A stretch of 64,000 nt of DNA from Trematomus loennbergii (lineage: Eukaryota > Chordata > Actinopteri > Perciformes > Nototheniidae): contig JAAOOA010000002.1 in NCBI GenBank assembly GCA_012861695.1, positions 34,675,244 to 34,739,243 on the forward strand, written 5' to 3'. The position numbers and the translations under genes were made by a program. Of the stretch, positions 33,138-43,584 are shown in pieces. The notes under the pieces are model-generated. The model worked only from the letters and a program-made list of their open reading frames with translations. It was not told the origin of the DNA and ran no database searches. Numbering within the stretch: position 1 is the stretch's first letter; each line of letters starts with the position of its first letter.

Positions 33138-35792
33138 GTGAGTGTATTTCTGTGTGTGCTTTCTGCCTCCCTAAGTGTCTTTATATTTGTGTGTACAGCT
33201 GTGGCTTGAAAGTGAATACAAAGGGGGGGGGTGGTCTGTACCAGGAGGGCGGTATGGCTCTGCCCCGCAGCATTTGGCACAAAGGGGCCTACTCCTATTA
33301 TGCATGCTGGTGGTATCTGTGGGAGATAAGGTCAGGTCCAGCTAATGAAACACAAGGTAAAGGTTTGCACAGAAACCCCCTTTTTAATTTTAATATTTTG
33401 AAGTTTTTCAATTCTCATCCACCATCAACCACCTGACCCCCTGTCTTTGCATTTATATGAACTCATACCATTTCATCATATCTGGTCATTTACCGGCAAC
33501 TCTTCAACATTTTCATGAGCGAAAGTTAAAAATCCAAGGACATATAAAAGTGATACTCAGTGAATGAAGTCTGAAATATAGTAGCAGTGCCAGGAAGCTA
33601 CCCTGCTGAAACATAGCTGCTTCTTTGTTTATATCCCGTGCTTTGAGTGTAGCTGGGAGGCATGGCAAGTGGAATTCACTCAGGTGATGGGTTTAGTACG
33701 AGCGGATGCAGAGGGGGAGCTGTCTCTCCCGCCCGCTGACTCCCCCAGCCGGCTCTGGCATCCAGTCAGCCCGGCTCTGTACCAGACGACAGCACGACAG
33801 CTGTTTCCTATGACTAGGGAAAAAACACAGTGATTCACTTCCTCGGTTGGCCTCATTTGGGAGGAGATGGAGTGTGGCCAAAATGCTCTCCACCGGCGCT
33901 GAATTGTAGACAGTAGAAAAAGGTCAGCAGTAGAGTGGGGAATGAAGGGGAAGCAATGCTTTAAATGACAAGACCAATATGTCAGCTGTGAATGGATTTT
34001 AACCTTTTCTCATTGTAGGAGATGAACCGTGATGCTATTTAGTAATTATTTTAACCGGCAAAGGCATAACTCTCTTACTATACATTTGGTAAAAATGTAG
34101 TTAAGACCTTATTGTGACTTTTTTTTTACTAAGCAAGATATACTCAGTTGCGGTCTAACACAAAAGCCATTGCAGTACATTCATACATCATGAAGATAAC
34201 AATCTGATTTTTTAGCACCTATTTAAGACCGCTGTTGATTCAACTTCATGGTCATGTTAGACAATGTCGTTTATGGTGCTGTTGAATTGTTGTTGACTAT
34301 GTGTTTTTTTATGATTTACTTTACACTCATTGATATAAATTAACAATTAAATAGCACAACACACATATACTATACAAATTATATAAAACTTTAACAGCTC
34401 ACTTATGTTGGGCCACTTGGCATACTGTATGTAAACAATATACTTTGCGACTATGTGAGAACAGTTTTACATTTGTACTACAGTGACTTAAAATCCTAGC
34501 CAAACAGTGGTGGCTCTGCTCAGGCTCATCTAAACAAAGTTGCAACCATTGTATCATGATGGCAGGTGTAACCAGAAAGCACACTCGTAACTACTGTCTT
34601 CAAGGCAGAAATGTTCCTGCATTAGCATTTACCCCGCTGATCCTGCTATTGATTCGTCAAGTGAACTCTCATCTGACAGCCACCTCCCTTTTGTGGTAGC
34701 TGTGAAAGCTTTTGAATAGCCTGAGTACTGTGCCCAGTGCCGGCCCAATACCTAAACAGCCTTTCACAAGGTTTGTGAAAAGTCATCGCAAGGAGGTTTT
34801 AGTTTCCTTAAAGGGCAAAATTGCTTTCACATGAGGGTTATGGGAAATACCTCATAGCACACACGCATTGGCTCTAGAAATACAGACAAATGTATCCAGA
34901 AGAAAATACAAATTCACAAATACATGTACATCATGACCTGCATTTTAAATCAGTTGTATAAGAGATAGCGTTGGTACGATCAATAGTTCTCTCATGCTAC
35001 TTCCAACATCGATCCTCTCCTTTGAGTTTTAATTAGTTCCTGAATATGCTCAGTGTAACATGAATATTGTGGTATCGCTATTGAGCGCCGGGGTGATCTA
35101 TACTGCATTTGTTCATGGATCGATTATGAATGTTGTAATTTGCTATTGATGTAATTGATTAATTTGTCCAATTATAGTGGAGACAGTCGTCAGCCATTTT
35201 TACTGCGCAGCTCAATGAGCAGCACATCAGCGGGGGGTCCTCCAGTCACAATAAGCCCCCCCCCTCCTCAGTCTACCACACGGTGGGCTCGCCTCTCATC
35301 TGCAGTACTCTCCACTATTCAGATATATTAATGATCTGAAAATTACTGATGTGGGAGAAATATGTTCCTTTTTTATTAATGGGTCTATTTTATTAAGTAT
35401 TTCATATTCATTTGATACATCGTTTGCTTTTATCATTTTTACCTCAAAAGCAATTGGTTTCACTGAATTGATAGCAGTTTCCCATAAAAAGTAAACTTTG
35501 ACCACAATTATGTGTTAGTATCTGCTATTGTAATGACATAAGTTACTTTAATGTTAACTTGACAGATAACATACACTGTAGATACCATATCATATCTACA
35601 AATAAATAGAAACAATAATGTTGGTGTGGACATTATTGTGGCAAAACTATGAAGATGGCATTGAACATTGAAACCGCTGAATTTTAACTTTCTTATTCCT
35701 GGGTGAGAGTAATTTCCAATGACATAAGCATCTTTGCATTAGTTTAATTGTAATACCTGTAAAAATGGCTATTTCTGATATCCTTTATTATG
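33138..35792. other. Gene-free stretch with a conserved-element-like block
   Basis: No supported gene. The block at about 34980-35320 has the look of vertebrate conserved non-coding DNA: balanced composition and clustered homeodomain-type sites (gtaattgattaatttgtcca, gttttaattagttcctgaat). It is followed by a run of C (about 35259-35267). Confidence 0.4.
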
Positions 35793-36484
35793 GAGTGGTG
35801 CAGGGATGACTTATTTACCCGGAAGTAAGCTGCGCATGGGTTCCCTCGACAAAAAAGCAATGGGATTTCTCTATAGGATTTGGGAAAATAGCTCGAAATA
35901 AGGTCTGTGGAAAACGAACCTGTAAATGCAGTTTTGTTCAGCCGGATAATATCCACATGTCTACCCTACTTTTATAATTTTCTAATCATAAATCTAATCG
36001 CCAGAAGAAAAATGCTAACGTTATGCTATAAACAAACTACAGTCGAGTACAGCAGGGTTGCACGACTTCAACGTCACGCCAACTTAAGATCCATGTTCAA
36101 AAATACATATTCAAAATTGTACAAGTTGAAGCGTTTATTTTAACAGTTTGCAAGAGCGCAGGTACTTGCTTTCAAGCAGAACAGGGGCAAACAAACTTAG
36201 CGGGAGTGTTTACGTGTTCGGCGTAAACGTACAACGTCCTCGACAACTTCTGTAGTCCTATTCAGCCAACATCGTTGACACGTAAACTCTTCAAAAATCA
36301 CCAGTGGGGTAATGTCGTAGAACAAAACGTGATCCGTCTCTTAAATTTATGTCAACCACAGACCTTATTTCGAGCTATTTTCCAAAATCCTATGGAGAAA
36401 TCCCGTTGACTCTGAGACGAGGGAACCGGTAGTGGTAAAATGCTAACTCACTTCCGGGTTTTAGGACTCGTCACTGCACCACTC
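35793..36484. mobile_element. Non-autonomous DNA transposon with long inverted ends (GAGTGGTGC)
   Basis: This is 692 bp bounded by GAGTGGTGC (35793-35801) and GCACCACTC (36476-36484). The inverted arms extend for over 100 bp and share CCCGGAAGT, GGGATTTCTC, ATAGGATTT and an AATAGCTCGAAATAAGGTCT block, followed by GTGG. The centre is unrelated sequence without a transposase. I could not define a target duplication, so the superfamily is left open. Confidence 0.75.
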
Positions 36485-39400
36485 TATTCCATTTCGACCG
36501 CAACCTTGCTAGATATTCTGTATAAAATCTGCTTTCCTCTTCATGTTGTCCTGACATTTTCCTGAAATGGGTTTTTGTTGGTCTTTTTCAATACATACTC
36601 AGAAAGCTGTGGTTCAAAAGCTTTTCACTAGCATCTCTAAATGAAATACATCTGAGCAACTACATACCCAAACTTTTGGTTTACTTATGCTTTTCAAAGA
36701 GATAGTTTTTATCTTTTTGAAGGACAATTTGACCACGTTATTTATGATGCGTGTTAATCTGCTCATACCTATAATCTCAAACATGCTTTGATTGATTGGT
36801 TAAGGGTTCTTCATCAGCTGTAATCACCCAATACTCACTCACTCACTCAATCACACACGCACACATACTGTGTTCTGTTCTTCAGTATACGTCCAAGATG
36901 CATGTAGAAAAACTCTAAGTTGAATATTAGTCTTTAAAATACCTTATTCATTGGCCAAAATGTTTCCAGTGCCCACTAAGATAACAAATATTAACACTCA
37001 ATTTAAATTGTAATTAAGTTGAAACGCCACCAGAGGACTGTACAATTTAATGCAAATGTACTAGTTTAATTACATCTTCTCCAACTACTCCCTCAGCACT
37101 CCAGTGTACCAGCCGCTCACTGAGTGAGCCGGCTTCCTGTTCTCCCACAGCTAATTAAATCACACTGATGGGAAAACAATGAAAATTACAAACAAAATTG
37201 AACAGAACCAACCAAATAAATTAAATTGAACATTGTATCTAATTTGCAGGTAGAACCCACACCTTCATTATCTGCTCAGCCTTCATGTTAATCACATGCA
37301 TAGCTGCAGTGAATAACATTTTTAATGAAAAAACTGTCTACTTGAGTATTTATGAGAATGTTATTTCAGGATACAAGGATACTTGCTGGGAGATGCCTCG
37401 AACAATTAAAAACTAAACTTAAACTCAATTTAATATCTTTCCGTGAGTAGTTATTGTTATGAAACCTGAACTTCTAACATCCCTTGTTAAACATCTTTCC
37501 AAACTAATTATATTGTGTTCTTGTGAACATTTTATGTCGATATAATCACATCTGTCTGCCTCGACAGCATGCTCACTACACAATTAGTCTCATTCTGCTC
37601 CAGGTATATTTGCAACTTCCCTACGCGTTGTAAAGTATATAAATAGATGCTCTGTTATTAACTGTTGTGCAGCACATTCATACTGCACAACAGTGTGCTT
37701 CCAGTTCCACATTTTAACACTCTTTCCAGCAGTGAGGGGTAATTGGAATTGATGCTTCTTAGTATAACAGAGCTGCTGTATGGTAGTGTTGAAGAAACTG
37801 CAATTGCTAAACTAAAATATGTGCCAGGTTGTCATCACTGTTGATTTTGAATTATGAAAACACATGCTGAAGGTATGCTGTGAAATGCATCATTTTCAGA
37901 GGTCGTTTTAAACTTTGTGAGTTTGAAAGGACTTTGTGAGCAGCAGATAGATAGAGTTGGAGCTGACTGCTTCTGTTGCCAGGCCTCTGTTGATCATATC
38001 AGATCAAACCACACAACCAAGTTCTCAGGGGCTGGACCTTTTTATTAAATTCTTGTTTTGGCAATAAACACAAGCAGTCCCATTGGTGTATTCCCGCAAG
38101 TAAATAATGGTTCGAACTTCGGACTGACAGCCCTGCGTGAAAAAAAAAACACCTGTCTCATTGACTTGAATGGAGTAACTCTAGGCGGGGCTTTGGCAAA
38201 AATGTTGAAATGTTGCTGCAATGCAAGATCAAGTTTGCATTTAAATCCCTTATTTATTGTTATTGTTTTGACGGTTGCTGATGTAATAATCTGAATCCTC
38301 TAAGTATTGCAGTTGTCATACTATATTTTGCCGTTTGATCACTTTTAATTATATTCATCTGTTCCTCTCCCTGAATTTGCAGGAGAGTTGTTCAGTGTCA
38401 GCCGGTACAATCCCCCCCCCCCACCAACCCAGCTCTCTGCGCTGTTTTAAGTCTTTGTTGTTTGGTCTCTTTATTTTTTCTAAAAGTATAAAAAAGGATT
38501 AAACAACTAGCACATCTCAAACATCACATGCTGTAACTAGAGACTCAACCTGTAACAACTGACAACGTTGGTGGGTGCCACCAAGCAAGACATGTTCAGT
38601 CTGAGAATGACCATGAGGACACGAGCACCCATTAATAGTTATCTATTTGTCCATTTTTTGTTTATCAGCCTCCAGCTAACTGTGAACACATCACACACAC
38701 TTGATGGGTATTTTATGTTCCCACCAACACTTCCTCTTGACAGTAATTGTACTGAAGTGTCCGTCCTGTTATCCCTGGATTGATCACGTCTGAGTTACTT
38801 TCGCTTTAGAGAGACTGCACAATTGTTGTAATTTCAGCCGCGTAAAAACATCTTTCTTAAGCCTTGTCTCTTGTTGAGCTGCACTTTACGCTGCAGGATT
38901 GGTGCTTATAGTGGCGAGTGCCTGCAGGCTGGCGTCCACACAAAGCCCCCAACAGAGCTTTGATGTTTTGCCTCAGCGGATCAAAGATGTGAGAGTGTGG
39001 ACCTGCCAGGTGCTCCACTCTTTCATCTCACTTACTTATGCGTCTGCTGCTTTCCATTATCTGTAAAGGGACAAACAATGTGTCCCATTCAGGCACACTC
39101 CATCATTCTCAGCAATACAACTTGATATCAGATACTCCTTTCAGAAAGCAGTAAAGGACTTTTACAGTGGTATGTGGCAACTAAATAAAGCACAGTAAAC
39201 AGTGTGTTCCTGGTTTTACTGGGCTCCCTTTCTTATCATTTTGAATGCAATACACATGAGTTACAATGACTAAAGCACATTTGCAGATATGAGGAATATC
39301 TTTTTGGCTTAATCTCAATCCATAAATATTTGAATAACTTTTGGTATTGGTTGCTTGCTGTTCTCTGTAACAGAAAGTGTAAATAATGGTGTTGTGCGGT

Positions 39401-40497
39401 TTTCACACAAAGCCTGAATCCCCCATGACTCCAGAAAATATGGGGCATTGCCAAGTTCACTCCAGACCAGACGTTTGCATGTACTTAGCATTTTTTAACT
39501 CATTGCTATAACCAGACGCCGTTTGATCCTCCCGTTAACCCGCAGTCGCTTAAAACCTGACCACTCCCTCGTTCCCCGTTTGCTTTTCAAACACAGAAAC
39601 TCCCACAGGACACCTTTAAGTGCCTCCACAGAGAATTCACACATTATTGATTACAAATGAGATAATAAAAGCCTGCATCATTTCATAGGCTCTGGGGTAA
39701 AGGTAACTTGTCTCCATTTACATATCGTGTTCCAATTTATCCCTTTTGTATATGAGTCTGTGTGCCTCACCACCGCCTTCTCCTACACGCATGACTTATG
39801 GATCATGTTTAGATGGTTCCCTGGTTGCTTCAGCTTAGATCATTGACGCTTTGATCTCAATGTAAGCGGATGACGTTCTCATGCATAATCAGCGTATTGA
39901 TTTCTTCCCCCTCTTCTAACCCGCAAATTGATTGGGAAACTAATCATTTCTCCTTTTCCAAACTACAAATCTTGTTAAAGAGAATTTAAGCAGTCTAACA
40001 ATTTAACAGGCAAAATAGCCCGTTTAAATGGCAATTAACATCACACTTTTCAATTGAACTGTCCCTGCCTGGAGTTGTGGCAATTGTAATTAGATGAGTA
40101 AAAATTAGTGGATTACATTTCCCCCTACAAAAATGTACCAAACAATGAGCGGCTAAGTATGGTTTATTTCAAAGTCTCTGTGCTTTGTTGCAGTATTGAC
40201 CAGGAGTGGCTAATCCTGTTGGAGTGAGAAATGGTCTCATAATTGAGGGGAAATCTAGACAATCTATTTTCTGGATGGCAGCATGAGCTGTTTTTCCCCC
40301 CGTTGGTTGCACACAATACAACAAACAAACACACTATTGTAAGTGCTTCAGTCCAGGGGAAAAATCTTTACTGAGTTAGAGTATGCTGAGAGTTAAGCCT
40401 CACATACATTTCTGAATCATCAATATGTTACTTAAGCTTTTAACTTGGTTACAACAGAAGCTGAAAGAAAGAGACGTGATGGCTCTCCAACACATCG
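36485..40497. other. Gene-free stretch, several conserved-element-like blocks
   Basis: No supported gene. Blocks at about 37080-37330 and 39640-40260 are rich in homeodomain-type words (cacagctaattaaatcacac, ggcaattgtaattagatgag, caaattgattgggaaactaa), a pattern common in developmental enhancers. A short C run lies near 38410-38420. The open frame at 38058-38294 looks like chance. Confidence 0.4.
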
Positions 40498-40561
40498 ATA
40501 ATCGAGCGGCAAGCTACTGAAAAGCTGCTTTTCATTTGCTCGCCGCTCTATTAACGATTAT
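40498..40561. other. Imperfect hairpin of 64 bases
   Basis: ATAATCG (40498-40504) pairs with CGATTAT (40555-40561), AGCGGC (40505-40510) with GCCGCT (40542-40547), AGC (40512-40514) with GCT (40538-40540), and TGAAAAGC (40518-40525) with GCTTTTCA (40527-40534). There is a 7-base bulge on the right arm and almost no loop. It could be a structured RNA or simply a small palindrome. The loop is too short for a typical microRNA precursor. Confidence 0.4.
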
Positions 40562-40873
40562 AGCGTAGTAAGGTTGCTTCTTGATTTTTCGGCCGCGGCT
40601 GGACAATAACGTTTTTTTATTTTAGAATTGTTTCTCACGAATATCAAATTGGTCGGTGACGCAGAGATCAAGCAGACGTGACAGCGGCACAGCGACACCA
40701 CACACGGAGCAGTCTGCTTTCTCCACCAACACCAGTCCAGACTCCAGAACCAACAGCAGAATGACTCGCTCTGAATAGAAACTTTATTATTCACTTAATC
40801 ACTGATTGAGATATGATGAAGCTAACTTAATCTCATACATTCATGGGATTTATGTAACAGTAAGACTGCCGCC

Positions 40874-41006
40874 AGGGATTTTAGGCCCCATGAAAAGATA
40901 TCACATTGGTTAATTAAACATTTTTTTCTTAATGTTCTAAAATTGTTTGGGCCCCTGTCAGTCACGGGCCCTTAGAATCGTCCTAACTTTTCACCCCCTT
41001 ATGGCG
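40874..41006. repeat. Possible small hAT-like MITE
   Basis: The stretch begins CAGGGATTTTAGGCCCC and ends TTATGGCGCCCCTG. The ends share only the CAGGG/CCCTG tips typical of hAT elements, with gggcccctgtcagtcacggg inside. There is no coding sequence. The borders and the family are tentative. Confidence 0.3.
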
Positions 41007-41083
41007 CCCCTGGGTGCACCCACATGCACTATTTTTGTTTTTATAATGCTGTTGTAAATACTCCTGTTGTCTGCTGTGTTCAG

Positions 41084-41963
41084 ACTTAAAGGAGAGGTGT
41101 CATGCTTTTCCGGTTATTACCCATCCCCTTGTGTGTTATGAAGGTTTTTATGCATGTAAACGGTCTGCAGAGTCAAAAACCCTGAAAGTACACCCTGTAG
41201 CGAGTAAAACTCGAACACAGAAAATACCTCCCCAAAACGCCTCGTTGGAGATTTCTCAATTTCTTCCTGGGCACTGTGAGTCACAGTACCCAGAGGCCGC
41301 ACCCTCTGCCAGCATTTCACGAAACAGCTTCCCAAACCTTCAGGATTCATGCCGGATATGTACAGCGTAGGGCACTGAAGAACGATGCTGTTCCTAATTT
41401 GTTTGGACCAGCGGGAGATTCGGGTACACAACCTGTAAGTATTCATTGTTGTTTGTGTATTTATGATGTTTAAAACAAACAAGGTATCTACCACGACTGT
41501 TTAAATGGGTAAACGTTTTTCGGACTACTACGTTGGGATCACGGAGAAATGCTCTCCGCAGACCCATTCTCACAGCGTTCTAAACCTTTTTCTTACTCAA
41601 TATCAAGCCACACTTATTGTTTTTACTTCAGCTGTGAGTGTTTGTGTGTGCTCAGGATGAGTTTAGCTTGTTCTAGCTGTATCGGCAAGCCTGTCTGCTC
41701 CTCGCAGCAGTGTGTGTGTCTGTGTGTGTTCGAGCAGCAACGAGCCTGTCAGCTTCTCGACCAATCAGAGCACACTGGGCTCACAGGGAGGGGGGCAGGA
41801 GCTCGAACAAGCCGTTTAGGAGTGAATACCGGTGAATACACATACTTTACAGAGATGCTGTATGAGAAATCAATGTGAGTTTGCACAGTATAAATCTATT
41901 TTAGTAGACCTCAACAATGGAATTATGATAAGTAGAAATGGCCATGACACCTGTCCTTTAAGT
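41084..41963. mobile_element. Non-autonomous DNA transposon with 21-bp inverted ends
   Basis: It is 880 bp bounded by ACTTAAAGGAGAGGTGTCATG (41084-41104) and CATGACACCTGTCCTTTAAGT (41943-41963), which are reverse complements with one mismatch. Frames inside (41117-41494 minus, 41549-41878 plus) do not resemble any transposase. It lies just left of an hAT remnant but seems to be an independent insertion. Confidence 0.8.
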
Positions 41964-42145
41964 CATGTGTGTGATGCCACATTCAAGACATTTAGTGTCT
42001 TTTTTTTTAACAGAAGACCGTTGCTAGAAGCTGCAGCTAGACTGCAGAAGTATTAGTTTTTGAGGATGGAACAATTTCACACACAGATATAGGGAGGCTA
42101 GACCTATACAATAGATTTATTATGGTTTATAATTTAATGTCAAGA

Positions 42146-42166
42146 CGAAGAAGAAGAAGAAGAAAA
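42146..42166. repeat. (GAA)n microsatellite
   Basis: A short purine run of about six GAA units precedes the hAT transposase remnant. Confidence 0.8.
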
Positions 42167-42179
42167 AGATGGCTGAACA

Positions 42180-42492
42180 ACTGTTCAGTGTCAATCCTGT
42201 GGAGATCTCCAAAATAATGTTCAGCTTAAGTCTCAGCAAAACTCACAACATTTCTGGAGCCTTGTAGACCCAGAAAACTATAAGAACATTCACCAAGCAG
42301 CACTGAAAATGTCTGCTTTATTTGGCTCTACTTTGTGAAGCAGCTTTTTCTGACATGAATGTCATGAAATCTAAATACAGAACAAGACTGACTGATGGAC
42401 ATTTAAATGACTCTATTAGAGTGAACCTAAGTGGGCACACTCCAGCATACACCTGTATGGTGGACTCCATGCAGCGCCATTCATCTCACTAA
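42180..42492 (+). pseudogene. hAT transposase C-terminal remnant (dimerisation region)
   Basis: From about 42180 one frame reads CGDLQNNVQLKSQ, FWSLVDPENYKNIH and ALKMSALFGST. After a one-step frame change at about 42330-42334 it continues CEAAFSDMNVMKSKYRTRLT, DGHLNDSIRVNLSG and MVDSMQRHSSH to a stop at 42490-42492. This is the hATC region of hAT transposases related to the domesticated GTF2IRD2/SCAND3/ZBED proteins, whose hallmark is FGSTYLCE...FS.M...KSKYR...LTD.HL. The N-terminal zinc finger and catalytic domain are absent. An inactive fossil. Confidence 0.8.
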
Positions 42493-42775
42493 CTGTACAA
42501 AAGAGTGAAATGCTTGTAAGGTGGTGATTAAGGACATTTATGTGAATGTTCAGTGATGTACTTAATATGTGAGACATTTTCGTTTTCTTGGACCTTGATG
42601 TGAAGTTAATATTTTTGATAAGCTTTAGGTATTGCAATTTCACACGTGTACAAAGTATAGCTTAATTCAACTGATGAGGGCTATGTGAATAAATGTAAGC
42701 GATGTGATGGAAGTAGCTTGGCCACTTTCATTTTTTCAAAGTAGCTCTCAGATGAAGAAAGGTTGGAGACCCCTG
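42493..42775 (+). mobile_element. 3' end of the hAT element
   Basis: Non-coding sequence follows the transposase stop and ends gtagctctcag then GTTGGAGACCCCTG (42762-42775). That is the reverse complement of CAGGGGTCTCCAAC, a terminal inverted repeat typical of this hAT group. I cannot find the matching left end, so the copy is 5'-truncated. Confidence 0.65.
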
Positions 42776-43147
42776 CTTTAGAAGCTGCTCTAAAGAATAA
42801 CGGAATTAAATCAACAAAGGAAATGAAAATAAATGTTATGATATTAAAGTCCGGGAATTCGTATTTGACAAAGACCACATTCAAGTATTCCAGTCAGACA
42901 CTTTTTCATTGCTTTAATAAATTATTACAGATTGTTGCAAATGTAAACCAGTTTTCAGTTGTAATATTCTCTCCTTATCCTAAAGTCTGCTGTGCGTGTC
43001 ATAATTGCTCAGTGGGCTGCTTATTTAACACCTCATGTGCTTCTGGGTAAGAGCTTGTGGTCATTTTACGTATTTCTGTGAGATCAGTTTGGCTGATATG
43101 GTAGTATCTAGAGAAGTGGCTCTGTGCTGGTCTTCATCGGAAGTAGA

Positions 43148-43584
43148 CAGGGTTCTTACGGTCATTAAAAACCTGGAAAAGTTCAATTCAAAATGCTGAT
43201 TCCAGGCCCTGGAAAAGTTATGGAAAACAATATTTTTCCCAAAGATTTGGAAAAGTAACTAAAGTTGCATCAATATAATTTATATTTTATCTAATTGCCG
43301 AAATAGTAATACTATAATGATAATACATACTGTATCATATAGTAATGAAACATAAAATGGCATTTAACTGTCGAGGTGTTTTGCTGGTGAGAGATTTTAG
43401 TTGCTTTAGCGTGTAGAAGCTAGTAAGCCTATTTGATTTGTTTTAGATAGGCACAACATGTTTCATATGCAGACCTTATTTTCCTGTTCCATGTGGTACC
43501 GCTGAGAAAGAGTAATTGTTTAGGTCATGGAGAAGTCGTGGAAAAGTCATTGAAAATCATTGGTGAAAAAGTGTATGAACCCTG
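43148..43584. mobile_element. hAT-like non-autonomous element (CAGGGTTC ends)
   Basis: 437 bp starting CAGGGTTCTTACGG and ending GTGTATGAACCCTG, imperfect reverse complements with CAGGG tips. AGTAGA flanks both sides, which may be a partial target duplication. The inside repeats gaaaagt-type words (ctggaaaagtt, gtggaaaagtcattgaaaa). There is no coding sequence. Confidence 0.65.

Noticed and set aside
40498..40561. microRNA precursor
   Set aside because: The terminal loop is essentially absent, the bulge is large and one-sided, and no known mature microRNA sequence is present.
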